Below are positions 53,677 through 64,000 of a stretch of 64,000 nt of DNA, one piece after another. The stretch comes from Onchidella celtica (taxonomy: Eukaryota; Mollusca; Gastropoda; Systellommatophora; Onchidiidae). The stretch is from contig OZ007571.1 of assembly GCA_963931925.1 (NCBI GenBank), positions 35,692,233 to 35,756,232 of the forward strand. The letters are read 5' to 3'. Both the position numbers and the translations under genes were made by a program. How positions within the stretch are numbered: the first letter of the stretch is position 1; the number at the start of each line of letters is the position of its first letter. Below the pieces are notes generated by a model that worked only from the letters and a program-made list of their open reading frames with translations, was not told the DNA's origin and made no database searches.

Positions 53677-56600
53677 GTAAGTATTCATCTATATATATCT
53701 ATATGAGTATAAAAATGTTGGAAGTAGTCCCTTTATCTTGGAATTAAGGCTCAGGAACAAATTGCGTATGTTATATATCACATGTACCCCTGTGTCCTAG
53801 GTTAGCACCTATTTGTTTCCAAGCTCTGCTTATTCAGTTGCTGTCATCATTTCTAATAAATAGAATGTGATGTTTTTTAATATTAATATCAAAATTTATT
53901 TGTGTTTTTTGAGTGAAGGACTGTGATTATGAATGACAAATTCAGGCTCATATGACATAGGAAAAGGATTTGAAGGGAGAGGAGAGTGCTTGGCCTTTTT
54001 TTTTTTTTTTTTTCATCAATAATACATTTTAGGTGATGTAGAAAACATTCAACTTTGCAGCAATCATACAATTTCAGGGTACATGATATTTATAAATTCA
54101 TGTCTTCATCAGGTATCAGGGTTGTAGGAAATTTAATTCCATAACATTATCTCATGTTATAAATGCAAGAATCATCCTTCCCTGTTTCTATGGGACAGTG
54201 AAAACCATCAGATGAATTGATACACTCTTAGAAGTGTTCTGTCAAAGGCGAAAACAACATAAAGTATTGTCATATTGTAAAATTAAAAAGATTTTGTCAG
54301 TGTGTCATTTACCTACCCCACCAAGAAGTTATATTACGCATTTAAATTTTATACACCATATAGAGTGGTATTATTAATCACTTCCTTGCCTTGCCCGGAA
54401 CTGTTCCGGGCTGTCTAATCTCGCTATGCTGCCATGTGCCCGGAACTGTTTCGGGCTTAGTTCGTATGCAATTCTTGAGTGATCATATGGAAACCATTCC
54501 CGAATTATGATTGTTTTGTATTTCCTAGTTAGTTAGCCTACTTACTTGCGTCATTTGCATGTATTTTGAGAGCGTTGGGTTTATGGTGTGTAATTTTGAG
54601 ATTTGCTTCTTTTGTCCCCTATAAAACCCGGCATATGAGTGGAAATCTGTGAGGCAGGCAAGGGGTTAATTATTTCTTTGTGAAACTCAAAGCATTTTAT
54701 ACTATAGGTACTATGAACATAATATATATCGGTGTCGTGGCCAAATCATCTGTCTCAAAGAAACAAAACTTTAACAGGAGAAGGGAAAACTGTTTTATCA
54801 CAAAACTAATTGACAGCCGAGTTGGAAAATATATTTCTTATGGAGGAGCTTGAATGGTGGTGTGTATGTGGCATAACAATTATGCAATCACAGATTGATA
54901 GATTGTGCAAAGTTTCTTGTCAGCTGGTCTGCAGTTTGGCAAAAAAAAATGAAGCCAAGCTCAGTTCATTGCATGACAAGTCACAGGACAAGCGCTTGAA
55001 AAATAAATTAAAGTGTACTGGGCTGCTTTTTCCATCATATCATAGTGCCAGCAGTGGTCATTTTATGAAATATAACCAAAACATGCACTAAGGTAATACA
55101 AATGAGAAACATCATAGGCCAATTTCTAGAGAAGAAAAAAAACATTAAAAAGTAAAAAGAGGGCATAAGATACAACTGGTGGGATGCTCTGTCAGCCCAT
55201 TATGGAATCAGCTGGCCATTGGTCAGTGGCATTTTGTGCATGGTCTTATACAGTTTGTGCACAGCGGAAAATGAATGGGTATGTCAGGTGTGGAATGGGC
55301 ATTAAAAATTTCACCCTATCTCAAAAGTTTACTGTCTGAAGGTTATCTGACAGTGTAGTGGTCGATGTATTTCCACATTCTGACTTGAAAGAACCAAAAA
55401 AGTGAAAATTGAAATTTCCAGAGGTCGACATTTTCGCCATGAAACTGACGATATATGTCTTAAGGTGTATTTTTTTTGCCTATATAGGGGGATAATGCAT
55501 TCTTAACCTTCGCCATATGTCACTTAAAACAATGCATGATATGCGTCATGGTGTCTAATCGACACCAATTCCTAAGGAACAGTTTATTAGATGCCCTGTT
55601 TAAAAGTTTTGTGTCTGTCAGACCCCAGAATATACAAATAGGGATATGACAATAAAATCCTCCTCAGGAGTGTGGTGTATCTGAGGCCCCAAGACGTGAG
55701 ACATAGGATATGGCAATAATCCTACAATAAAATAAAATCCTCTATAAAAGTATGGTGTCTGTGAGACCTCTGGACATATAGGTGGGAATAGTAAAATGCA
55801 TGTGCGGTGGTGAGCACACATGGGCATATTTTATAATTTTAAAACTATGAGAAGCTTGGCAATGATGCCATTAAAGAATTCCTGGAATTTCAAGAAAAAA
55901 TTCCCAGAAAAAAGATAATTGCTTGGGGGTCCATCAGACCCACGATGTATGGAGAAGGTTAAAAAATTGATCTTGTGCAATTGAAGGTGCATTATGCAGC
56001 CTTACAGACATAAGTTGCATCTTCAGTTCCTTCTTCTGTGAGATTAACATAAAAATTAAAGAATGTTGTTAGGGACATATAGTCTGTTGCAAAGCCAGGT
56101 AGAGAAAATACTGTGTTATGTACACTGGGCAGTAGAGGCCTGTAGTGTAAAATACCAGGTGCCCCTGACATCAGCCAAAATTAAATATGAAGAGAAACAA
56201 GCTACCATCATAGATTTAATTTTACAAAGAAGGAAACAGTAGTATGTACTCAGAATCACAAGGAGCACCCTGCATATGTGAGCAAATCTAAGCTGTTTCT
56301 GAGATTCCATGACTTATTGAAGATCAAAGTTTCTGTCATACAGAGAAGTCATTTCAGGTAGTTACATGTAAATGACAAAATTGGACAGGTTATTTGCATG
56401 CCAGTTGTCAGTTTTCATTAAAAATTTATCCAGATGATTTGTTGTGATTTTGTGTGATTATGTGCCTGTTCAACTGTCTGACCATGACTGTTGCACATTT
56501 TTCACCTTCAAGATGACCTCTTTCTCTTTCCTGACCCTTTCCTTTGTCCTTGTCACAGTTTACAGATTTATTTCTCCATGTAATTAGTCAGCGTAGCTAT

Positions 56601-59600
56601 GTATTGTGTCTTGGATTAGTCCCTCCACACACCCACTCATCCAATCCATGCCCACCTAATTACATTACCAGTGCAAGACCCAGTGGAGTGGATAATCCCT
56701 TTGCATACAATGTAGAAGCTAGAATGTGTACATTTCAGTCCAGTGAGTTCAGTTTACCCTAGGGTCACATCACTGAAGCAAAACATCCCATTTAAATCGA
56801 AAAAGAAAAAAAAATAAATCCTGTCACTGATTTTCAAGGACATGTCTGGATAATATAGCGATAAGAAATTTGCCAGCCTTCTCTGAGAGAACTATAAGTA
56901 ACCATTTGCTGGAATACTTATATCTGTTGTTTATTTTGCTTTCAGTGGTTGTTGATGAATTACAGGTACCACTGCTGATTCTCAACGGTTTATTGGTTTC
57001 ATTTGCACCCCCCCCCCCATTTTTTTTCCCTTGCTTAACGTATGTGCATGTATGTGTATGTTTCATATGGTTTTTATGTGGCCTGAAAATCGTATAAATA
57101 GTAAGAAATTTGTAACATTTAAATGTTTTACTTGCTTTTGAATGGGAGCGGGGATCTGTAGCCTAACCTCTCATCTGTTGAAGTCTATCTTTTATCAATA
57201 ATAATATGTAGATAAAGAAATTTTTAAAAAATTAAAATTGGTAAATTTTTGGTTAATAAATTGTAAGTCAAATTGTTATTGATGAATCTGCAGTTGCAGT
57301 TATTTTCCTCTGTGCAGCGCCGGTAAAATTTGCGGATTGTTTTGTTTTCACATAATGCAGGGAAAGAGGGGATGGACAGGGAGGGGAGGGGGGGGGGCGG
57401 CCCCGGACATCAGTTTCTGTCAAGGAGTAGGCCTATAGGCCCTATAGTTGAGTCTTGGGGCATACAGTCTAGGAGTTGGCCGTGGGCATGATGGAGCATC
57501 ACCAAATCTCTTCACGCCACTGACCTTGTACATGTAGTTCTGCCTTATGAATAGTGATAATTATAGCCACAGCTGTTACTGTACCACATCTGTTATGGTC
57601 AGGACATTGAATCTCTTCGCCAGGCGTGCGATATCCCCCCCCCCCTTTTTTTTTTACGATATCCTTCCTTCTCCGCCACACTTTCCCAATGTTATTTGAC
57701 ATCATCCCTCTCCCCCCCCCCCCCTCTCCCATTTTTTTTCCTCTGTCGGGCAGCTTTGTGTGTCGTCATTGCTTATGCCACGGTATTTGACTGGTAGAGA
57801 TTTACGGCAGGATGATGGAAGGATAGCGTGACAGTGGCAACCTTTTCTCGCGCCACACAAAGTATAAAACTGCGGTCGTGCGTGCTACATTCTCGTCAAC
57901 CTTCGAAAAAAAAAAAAAAAGAAAGGATTCAGGTTTTCCTCTCCCCCCGCACTTTCCCGGCTTCAGAATAATATCTCCATGTTTTTAATACCTGTGATCT
58001 GAAATGCTCTGGTTCACAAATGAACAGCGCCGTGCTACCCCCTCCCCCCCCCCCTTTTCTTTTGCTTGAATCCCTAATTGTTTGGCTACGTTCTGATCAA
58101 CAGCCAGCGAGTCATGCGTTGTGAATTGATTGGCTCCAAAAAATCGTTATCAAAAATAGAAAAAAGTAAATTGGACTCCGTGTAAGGACTTGTGCCCATG
58201 GCATGGGAAGCTCGATCGCATTCCAGCGGAAAGTAGCATTGATTTACTGGTATTGAGGTGTGATCCTTGTTATGGTTGCGGTTCCGGACGGGACATAGAT
58301 CTAATAATGACTGCAATGGCCGCAAACCCTTGCCGTATCGCTGCGTCTGAACTCCGCTGCTCGTTTCGTGCTCTTTGTACGGCCACTTTACAGACATAGC
58401 GGTCCACTCAGTTCAGGATTGTTTGGATTGTTCTTTGCCAGCGGTTCTGAAAAGCTAACCCCATTTTTGCCGCTCTGGTAAACGCCGTTTCACCTGACTG
58501 AACTTTGTATTGATTTTTAAGAATTGGGGTCATATACATGTAATTATATTGCGCTGCACAGTTGCGGCCAGATCCCCGGAGTATTCAACACTTCCCATAT
58601 CCCCCTCGCCGAAATTCTCCCCGAATGGCCTAATCAATAATTGTCGGTGATGTCACAATTCAATCAACGAAAGACGGGCCAGGGATTTCCTGACACTGGC
58701 AGGTAAACACCTGATTCAGTGAGTGAGCAACATTTTCTGCGACTAATCTTGACGTTATTGATCACACACTCGCAGCCACAGAAATCTGCGCGGGTGTATC
58801 TTGTACAGTCAACAGCGAGCAATTACACTCGTGCAGTATTTAAAATTTCCAGCATAATGTGCTGCAAGGTTTAAAAGGAGGAATGGCGTAACGGCTGTTA
58901 CGTTTGATTTAGCCTTGAATGAAATACATGTAGGCAGAATGGCGTAACTGCTGTCACCGTTATTTTAGCCTTTAAAAAAACGTCGGCACAGTTGCTGTGT
59001 TATTCACAAGCAAAATAACAATCCTGTGAACTGTTTGTGCTTTTCAGTGCTGCCACGTATTGATGAAGATGGGATGAAAACTATATATACTGTACAAGTA
59101 TATATCCTTGAACATTGAAATTTGCCTGGGTTCTGGGATAGAGATGGATCACAATCTCAATCCTGCAGTGGACCAAAATGATTGCCCAGTATTGCAGACA
59201 GCTAAGAGTGGTGGGCCTCCTTGAAAGAAAAAGCTTCCCATTTTCCTTTCTTCTTTCTTTTTGCCTTTCTTGAGGTCTCATCTGAGAGTGTGCTATTTGG
59301 GGATTACTTTCCTTAATCCCTGTTGTCTATGAACTGGAGTATTCTTGTCTGGGGCTTTTCCCCATATGATGTAGTGGTGTAGCCTATAGCACTTCAGTGG
59401 CACTCTCTTACCCCATTACATTATTCTGCTCATGGTATTTTCCACGTCCCTTCTTCCTTTTTCTGCCAGATCTTTAATGGTAAACATTTAGAGTTTGGTG
59501 CATGGAAATGCTCGCAAATGCTCCCCATACCAAAGATAAGGTGCACTTTGTGCAGAAATTTAAAGTAAATTACATGTGATCATATCTAAAGGAACAAGTT

Positions 59601-62600
59601 AGAATTTGTAAATAAAGCACAGTCTTTACAATTTAAATCCATGTATTGTTAAGCAGCAACTTTCTGTCATTTCAATTTTAGTTTAGACAAGAACATTTGA
59701 ATTTTGCAATAAAAAGCAAGAAAATTTTATGAATCGGTGACAAATTTGCTGCAGATTTTCAGACAGGGAATAATCAGTAGAACAGCAGTCTTCCTTGTGC
59801 ATGTCGTGTACAAGAAAAGGGCCACTGCCAAGTTGAGGAAGCAGCTGGACATATAATTTTTAATTTCTTTCCTCTTTCTTTTGGTTCTTCATTCCTTTTC
59901 ATTCAGTGATGCAAGTGATGTTTTTGAGTATGGTCATTTCCTCATTATTGCCCAGAATATTAGTGTGTTGTTCCTCAGCAGTCCAGCATTGTGCTCTTAC
60001 ACAAAAGATGCACTACAAATTCCTGAAAATTTCCTCATTTTAAGTGATTTTTCCATAGGTCCCATGATATCATTAAAGTGAGATCAAAGGCTTTCACTGC
60101 ACACAGGAATTTCAATATCAGTGTTATATGTATGCTTTATTGTACAGTTACCCGAATTCATCACAATAGTGCGCCAGTTTCATGATGGCATGCAAGCTGC
60201 AGTCAAAAGCAACGGCAGTGTTTCAGAGCCCTTTGCTGTCACAAATGGGGTAAAATAGGGTTGTGTCTTAGCCCCAACTCTGTTCAGCATCATGTTCTCT
60301 GCAATGCTACAAGAAGCCTTTAGCTCTCCTCCTCAAGGGGTAAGCATCAAGTACCGAACTGATGGCAGTCTATTCAACCTCAGGAGACTTCAGGCAAAAA
60401 CCAAAACCAAAAGTACTCAAGTCTGTGACCTACTATTTGCTGATGATTGTGCACTTCTGGCACACGATGAGGATAGCATGCAAAACTGTGTTGATAAGTT
60501 CTCTAGTGCCTGTGACAACTTTGGCCTCACAATAAGCACAAAGAAGACGGAAGTGCTCCATCAGCCTACTCCAGACGACAAGTATCCTGTGACCCCAAAT
60601 ATCAAAGTCCATGACAGTCTTCTGGAGGTGTCGGAGAACTTCACCTATCTTGGCAGTACACTGTCTTCCGCGGCTCGTGTTGATACTGAAATTCTCTCAA
60701 GAATCAGCAAAGCCAGCTCTGCATTTGGCAGGCTTCGAAAGAGAGTATGGGATGTCGCCGGCATTCGCACAGACACTAAGCTGAAAGTGTACAATGCTGT
60801 GGTCCTTCCCACCCTACTCTATGGGGCTGAAACCTGGACAGTGTACCAATCGCATGCCAGAAAGCTAAATCACTTTCATCTGGCCTGCCTTAGAAAGATC
60901 CTAAGGATCAAATGGCAGGATAAAATTCCAGACACTGAGGTCCTCAATCGTGCCAAGGAATTGAGCATCTTCTGCCACCTGAAAAAAATCAGCTACGTTG
61001 GGCAGGACATGTTGTCAGAATGCCCGACTCCAGACTCCCTAAGCAAATCTTCTTCTCTGAGCTCTCCAATGGAACGAGGAATGTTGGGGCCCCAAAGAGA
61101 CGTTACAAAGACACTCTCAAGCAATCACTGAAGGCCTTTGCCATTGATGTGAGTGAGTGGGAAAAGCTCTCGCTTGATCGTGCAAATTGGAGGGCGGCCC
61201 TTACCAGAGGCAGCAAAGCATGGGAAGCTGACAGAGTCCAGCAGGCTATCAAAAAAAGAGAACGGCGCAAGAAAAGGCCCAGTGGTACTGAACCAACGGA
61301 GCACTCTTGTCATTTATGCGGAAGGGTCTGCAGGGCAAAAATAGGACTTATCAGTCACATGAGAAGCCATAAGTCATGAAAGAACAGTCTTTCCATTCTG
61401 TCCTCTGTGTCCTTTAGTTCTCTTTATTGTCCATGTGTTGAAATTCTCAACAATTTCTGTTCTTTCTTCCTCTGGTGTTGTTAAGGTCATCATCATACCT
61501 GATGGACGAACTATTATTATTGTACAGTATCAGTGATACTTCATTGTTCCATTATATTACACATGGTTTCTGGAGAGATAATGAGATGGTGATTGGAGTT
61601 TATCTGAACTCAAAGAACAGGGTGGTCAAACATTTTATTTGTAAGCACAGCCCCTTTTTTCACACTGCAGTGTGTTCGAAGCCCTTGGTAATGCAATGTT
61701 TCTTTATCTCCTCTTAAACTAATGTAAGACTTTTCATTTACATTCTGTATCTGGCAGCCATATACAGTTTGTGATCCTTCCTTTTTTTTTGTGAGCTTGC
61801 TAGTCTGTGTTGGCATTATAGTGCAGGGAGTACATGTATTTGTTAGCTTTTTGCATATTAGTGTGTCAGTATCTGTTTCTCTTACATGTCTGTGGATGAG
61901 ATGGTTCATGGCTAGTATCTAGCTTAATTTTCTCAAAAAGACCAATTATATTAAAGCAAACTTTCTTGCAATTCATCTCCACAGAATGAAGAAGAAATAT
62001 TACTCATGGGATGAATGTCTGAATCTTCGAGAAGTCAAGGTAAGCCAGATCTCATCACAACATATAGATGCACAAATATTGGTCGGGGTTTGGGATTTTT
62101 TGCTATGTATTTTGTCACTTGGGCCTAACACCTTCACACATGATTGTGCATCCACAGGGCAGACAAATACTAAGACATAAGGTCACAGTAATTTTAGATC
62201 TTTACCAAATAAAATTGCACAGTCGGTGATTTCAGTGAATTGGGTAATTAATTTTGTTTTATGCCTTTGGGTCTCATAACTGCATTGATCATCCAACGAC
62301 AGGGCTGAAGATTGCGTGCATACTGTTTTTGCTGCAAAGTCCAAATGAAAATTTAAAGTGCAACTGATGCTTTTCATTTGCCCAAAATATCAGCAGTTAC
62401 ACTTAAGTCCTAATTAGCACATTTTATCCCCAATTGAAGTAAACAATTGGTACTTTTCTGGGTGTTTGTGAAAAGCTGTTTCTGACTGGTAGATCATGCT
62501 GTCCATCGAAAACAACAAGTACCTCCTTCCCAAGCCCACCCAGTTACCACTACCATATAGTGATAATTTGAAATATTCTTGCAAAGCTTATACAGTAAAT

Positions 62601-63792
62601 AACAAAAAATGTCCATTTTTAAAGATTTTTTTTTTTACATACATCCATAATTGTATAGTATTTGTTATTGCCTTTTGAATTCTGATTTAAAATAACATAG
62701 GGGTAAAATCACAAGGTTTCTGTTTAAAACACATGCAGACAGTTATAACATTGATCTTCTATCAACAGTCCCTCCGCAAGCTGAATCATCCAAACATTGT
62801 GAAGTTGAAAGAGGTGATCAGGGAAAATGACATGCTGTACTTTGTCTTTGAGTTTATGAAAGAAAATCTGTATCAGATGATGAAAGACAGGTGAGTGAGT
62901 GCAAAGTTTGCAGAGGATTAAATCTCTGTTGTTGAAGTATATTATAAACCTCTTCTCAGTAAACTATGCAGGGCATTGCATGGTCTTTATCTCGTGACAT
63001 GCCATAAAATCCAGACTCAAATTCAACTTCCATCTCTTATCATGTAACAAGATTAAAAACCGCATTGATGGCAGTATTCATAAAAATAATACATGTATAT
63101 CCAAAGGAATCATTTTTGCAATCTGCGGTATTACAAACTTTGATAAAAAGCTATTGCATACACTATCTTCTGTCAGAGGACAGATAAGAGGTCATATCAA
63201 AATGACTGAGCAGCTCAAAACGAAGAAGGAACACCATTCAGTATAGATTGATTAATGCAATAGCTAGGAAGTGACCTGTAAAGAGACTTGCATGATTTTT
63301 TTAGGACAAAAGAACAGATTCTAAAGTACACATGTTCGTGAATTTATTTTCGTTCACAAAAGATTCAGAAACACTGAATATAGTTCAGGAGTCAATGCTG
63401 ACCTTGTTTGCACTTTTGAAGCAAATAAACAGTTTGAGTGAAAATATATGTTTTATCTATGAAATGCATTGTTACAAACTAGCAGGTCAATTGCTGTGAC
63501 TCATGATCAGTAAATGCAGGTGGCATTGAACTTTACATCATAAAAGTGTGCCCATATCATACTCTGTTCATTACATTTACAAAAAATCAGATAAGCTGAA
63601 TAAAACTAAAGAACATGATCGAGTTCACTGCAACTTTGTGGGAGATGGAAATGGAAGATGATTTGAAGCTGTTGTCATGGCAGTTATGTAATCTGCTATC
63701 TTTCTCATTCAGGGACAAACTATTACCAGAGTCAGTGGTCAGAAACATCACCTACCAAGTATTGCAGGGCTTGTCATTTATGCATAAACATG
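53576..63792 (+). CDS. MAK/CILK1-like: MAK/CILK1 (ICK)-type ciliary serine/threonine kinase, 5' part, cut by window end
   Basis: RCK-family protein kinase that in animals acts at cilia in intraflagellar transport turnaround and cilium length control. Coding exons: 53576-53676, 61985-62039, 62769-62890, 63713-63792; 358 nt, 119 residues so far, one frame. It starts [18 protein letters not shown]: Gly-rich loop GDGTYGSV (11-18), catalytic VAIKK with Lys33, and alpha-C motif [20 protein letters not shown] with Glu50. It then runs through [20 protein letters not shown] to LSFMHKHG, just before the HRD loop, which lies beyond the window. MAK versus CILK1 cannot be separated here; a single invertebrate orthologue is likely. 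Intron 1 (8.3 kb) hosts TTAA elements D and E and a LINE relic. Confidence 0.95.
54374..54669. mobile_element. TTAA-flanked short element, family D, 288 bp
   Basis: TTAA at 54,374-54,377 and 54,666-54,669. Imperfect terminal repeats TTCCTTGCCTTGCC and GGCAGGCAAGGGG (rc CCCCTTGCCTGCC). Two copies of a 17-bp palindrome, CCCGGAACTGTTCCGGG (54,394-54,410) and CCCGGAACTGTTTCGGG (54,439-54,455), sit near the left end. Kinase intron 1. Confidence 0.7.
55503..55962. mobile_element. TTAA-flanked short element, family E, 452 bp
   Basis: TTAA at 55,503-55,506 and 55,959-55,962. Terminal repeats CCTTCGCCATATGTC and, on the other strand, CCTTCTCCATACATC. Contains several small perfect hairpins: GGTGTC-taatc-GACACC, GTCTG-t-CAGAC and GGGTC-catca-GACCC. 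Kinase intron 1. Confidence 0.75.
60148..61379 (+). pseudogene. 5'-truncated LINE reverse transcriptase fragment with stop and frameshift
   Basis: Begins inside the RT ([20 protein letters not shown]). Motifs: [28 protein letters not shown] (catalytic ADD), [25 protein letters not shown] and [22 protein letters not shown]-terminal C2H2 finger ([11 protein letters not shown]) closes the fragment. Damage: a TAG replaces the Gln expected before GCVLAP at about 60,257. An A-run near 60,986-60,992 shifts the frame, and the C-terminal part continues in the other frame to 61,379. The group differs from the intact LINE at 17 kb (different RT spelling, C-terminal finger). Dead copy in kinase intron 1. 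Confidence 0.9.
61985..62039 (+). CDS. MAK/CILK1-like: Kinase exon 2 (alpha-C helix)
   Basis: Completes Lys34 and encodes [18 protein letters not shown]. Acceptor ctccacag, donor gtaagc. YSW(D/E)EC(L/M)NLREVK is diagnostic of the MAK/CILK1 group. Confidence 0.95.
62769..62890 (+). CDS. MAK/CILK1-like: Kinase exon 3 (beta4-beta5, hinge)
   Basis: Encodes [40 protein letters not shown] and two bases of Arg. Acceptor atcaacag, donor gtgagt. Confidence 0.95.
62891..63712. other. Kinase intron 3
   Basis: Unique AT-rich sequence, no repeat recognised. Intron 2 (62,040-62,768) and the start of intron 4 (63,793-64,000) are similar. Confidence 0.7.
63713..63792 (+). CDS. MAK/CILK1-like: Kinase exon 4 (alpha-E helix)
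   Basis: Encodes [20 protein letters not shown] and LSFMHKH plus one base of Gly. Acceptor tcattcag, donor gtatgt. The window ends in the next intron. Confidence 0.95.
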
Positions 63793-64000
63793 GTATGTGA
63801 AATACGAACTCCAGATGTATGAGGCAGAGAACAAAAAAAAATTCCATGAAGTGATGATAAGCAAATATATTTTTAAAAATATGGATAGAATAAAATTATC
63901 TATGCTTTTATTTTAGTGTAACAGTATCAGCATTGATAAAGTAGTTGGGTGTTATGACTCCAAGGAACACTAGTATATGATTCATTTTTTTTTTCTAACA

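Larger units (their letters stand above)
53677..61984. other. Kinase intron 1
   Basis: Carries TTAA elements D and E, several C/T homopolymer tracts (57.0-58.05 kb), a CpG-richer stretch at 57.8-58.8 kb and the dead LINE fragment. No other exon with kinase homology. Confidence 0.7.

Noticed and set aside
57845-57885. TATAAAA with CpG-rich downstream sequence as an alternative kinase promoter
   Set aside because: It lies inside intron 1 after the first coding exon and has no other supporting motif.

Overview
This is a window of a nuclear animal genome. Coding sequence is sparse, exons are short and bounded by canonical GT-AG signals, introns are large and AT-rich, and mobile-element debris is dense. 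The three genes are bilaterian developmental or ciliary and trafficking genes. The LINE 3' tails (a 'gcgctatataaatg' motif followed by ATT repeats) and the abundance of short inverted-repeat elements resemble mollusc or other lophotrochozoan genomes. The phylum is an inference; only 'invertebrate animal' is well supported.

Layout. (1) From 1.3 to 25.8 kb (+) lie the last 11 coding exons of a MYT1/MYT1L/ST18-type zinc-finger transcription factor: five C2H2C fingers in the window and a C-terminal coiled coil. Joined at the splice sites given, the exons keep one open frame of 649 codons including the stop. A likely 3' UTR runs to a poly(A) signal at 28,976. (2) From 36.8 to 45.9 kb (-) lies a complete six-exon RAB10 small GTPase gene (197 aa), convergent with MYT1. 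A CRE/ETS motif pair sits about 250 bp upstream of its ATG. (3) From 53.6 kb to the end (+) are the first four coding exons (119 aa) of a MAK/CILK1 ciliary protein kinase, cut by the window edge. A compact ETS, CACGTG and ATGGCGGC cluster near 48.5 kb is a candidate promoter for it, roughly head-to-head with RAB10.

Mobile elements fill the introns. There is an apparently intact LINE (about 17.24-21.02 kb) with endonuclease, reverse transcriptase and an overlapping upstream ORF. There are two decayed LINE fragments, at 7.36-7.83 kb (RNase H) and 60.15-61.38 kb (RT C-terminus with a stop and a frameshift). A short element at 42.15-42.39 kb carries the head and tail of the intact LINE. The most striking signal is a set of small non-coding elements that sit exactly between TTAA tetranucleotides and carry terminal inverted repeats, as piggyBac-type elements do. 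I distinguish six families or subfamilies, A-F, including one nested insertion (B inside A) that can be resolved to the base. Other inverted-repeat elements look pogo/Tigger-like, hAT-like and MULE-like. There is also a perfect 41-bp inverted repeat with a 14-nt loop, several tRNA-like units followed by oligo-T, and minisatellites.

The three genes are unrelated in pathway. MYT1-family factors act in the nucleus in neural differentiation, RAB10 in membrane traffic, and MAK/CILK1 in cilium length control. I see no operon-like or co-regulated organisation, and no CRISPR array, prokaryotic signal or functional tRNA/rRNA gene.
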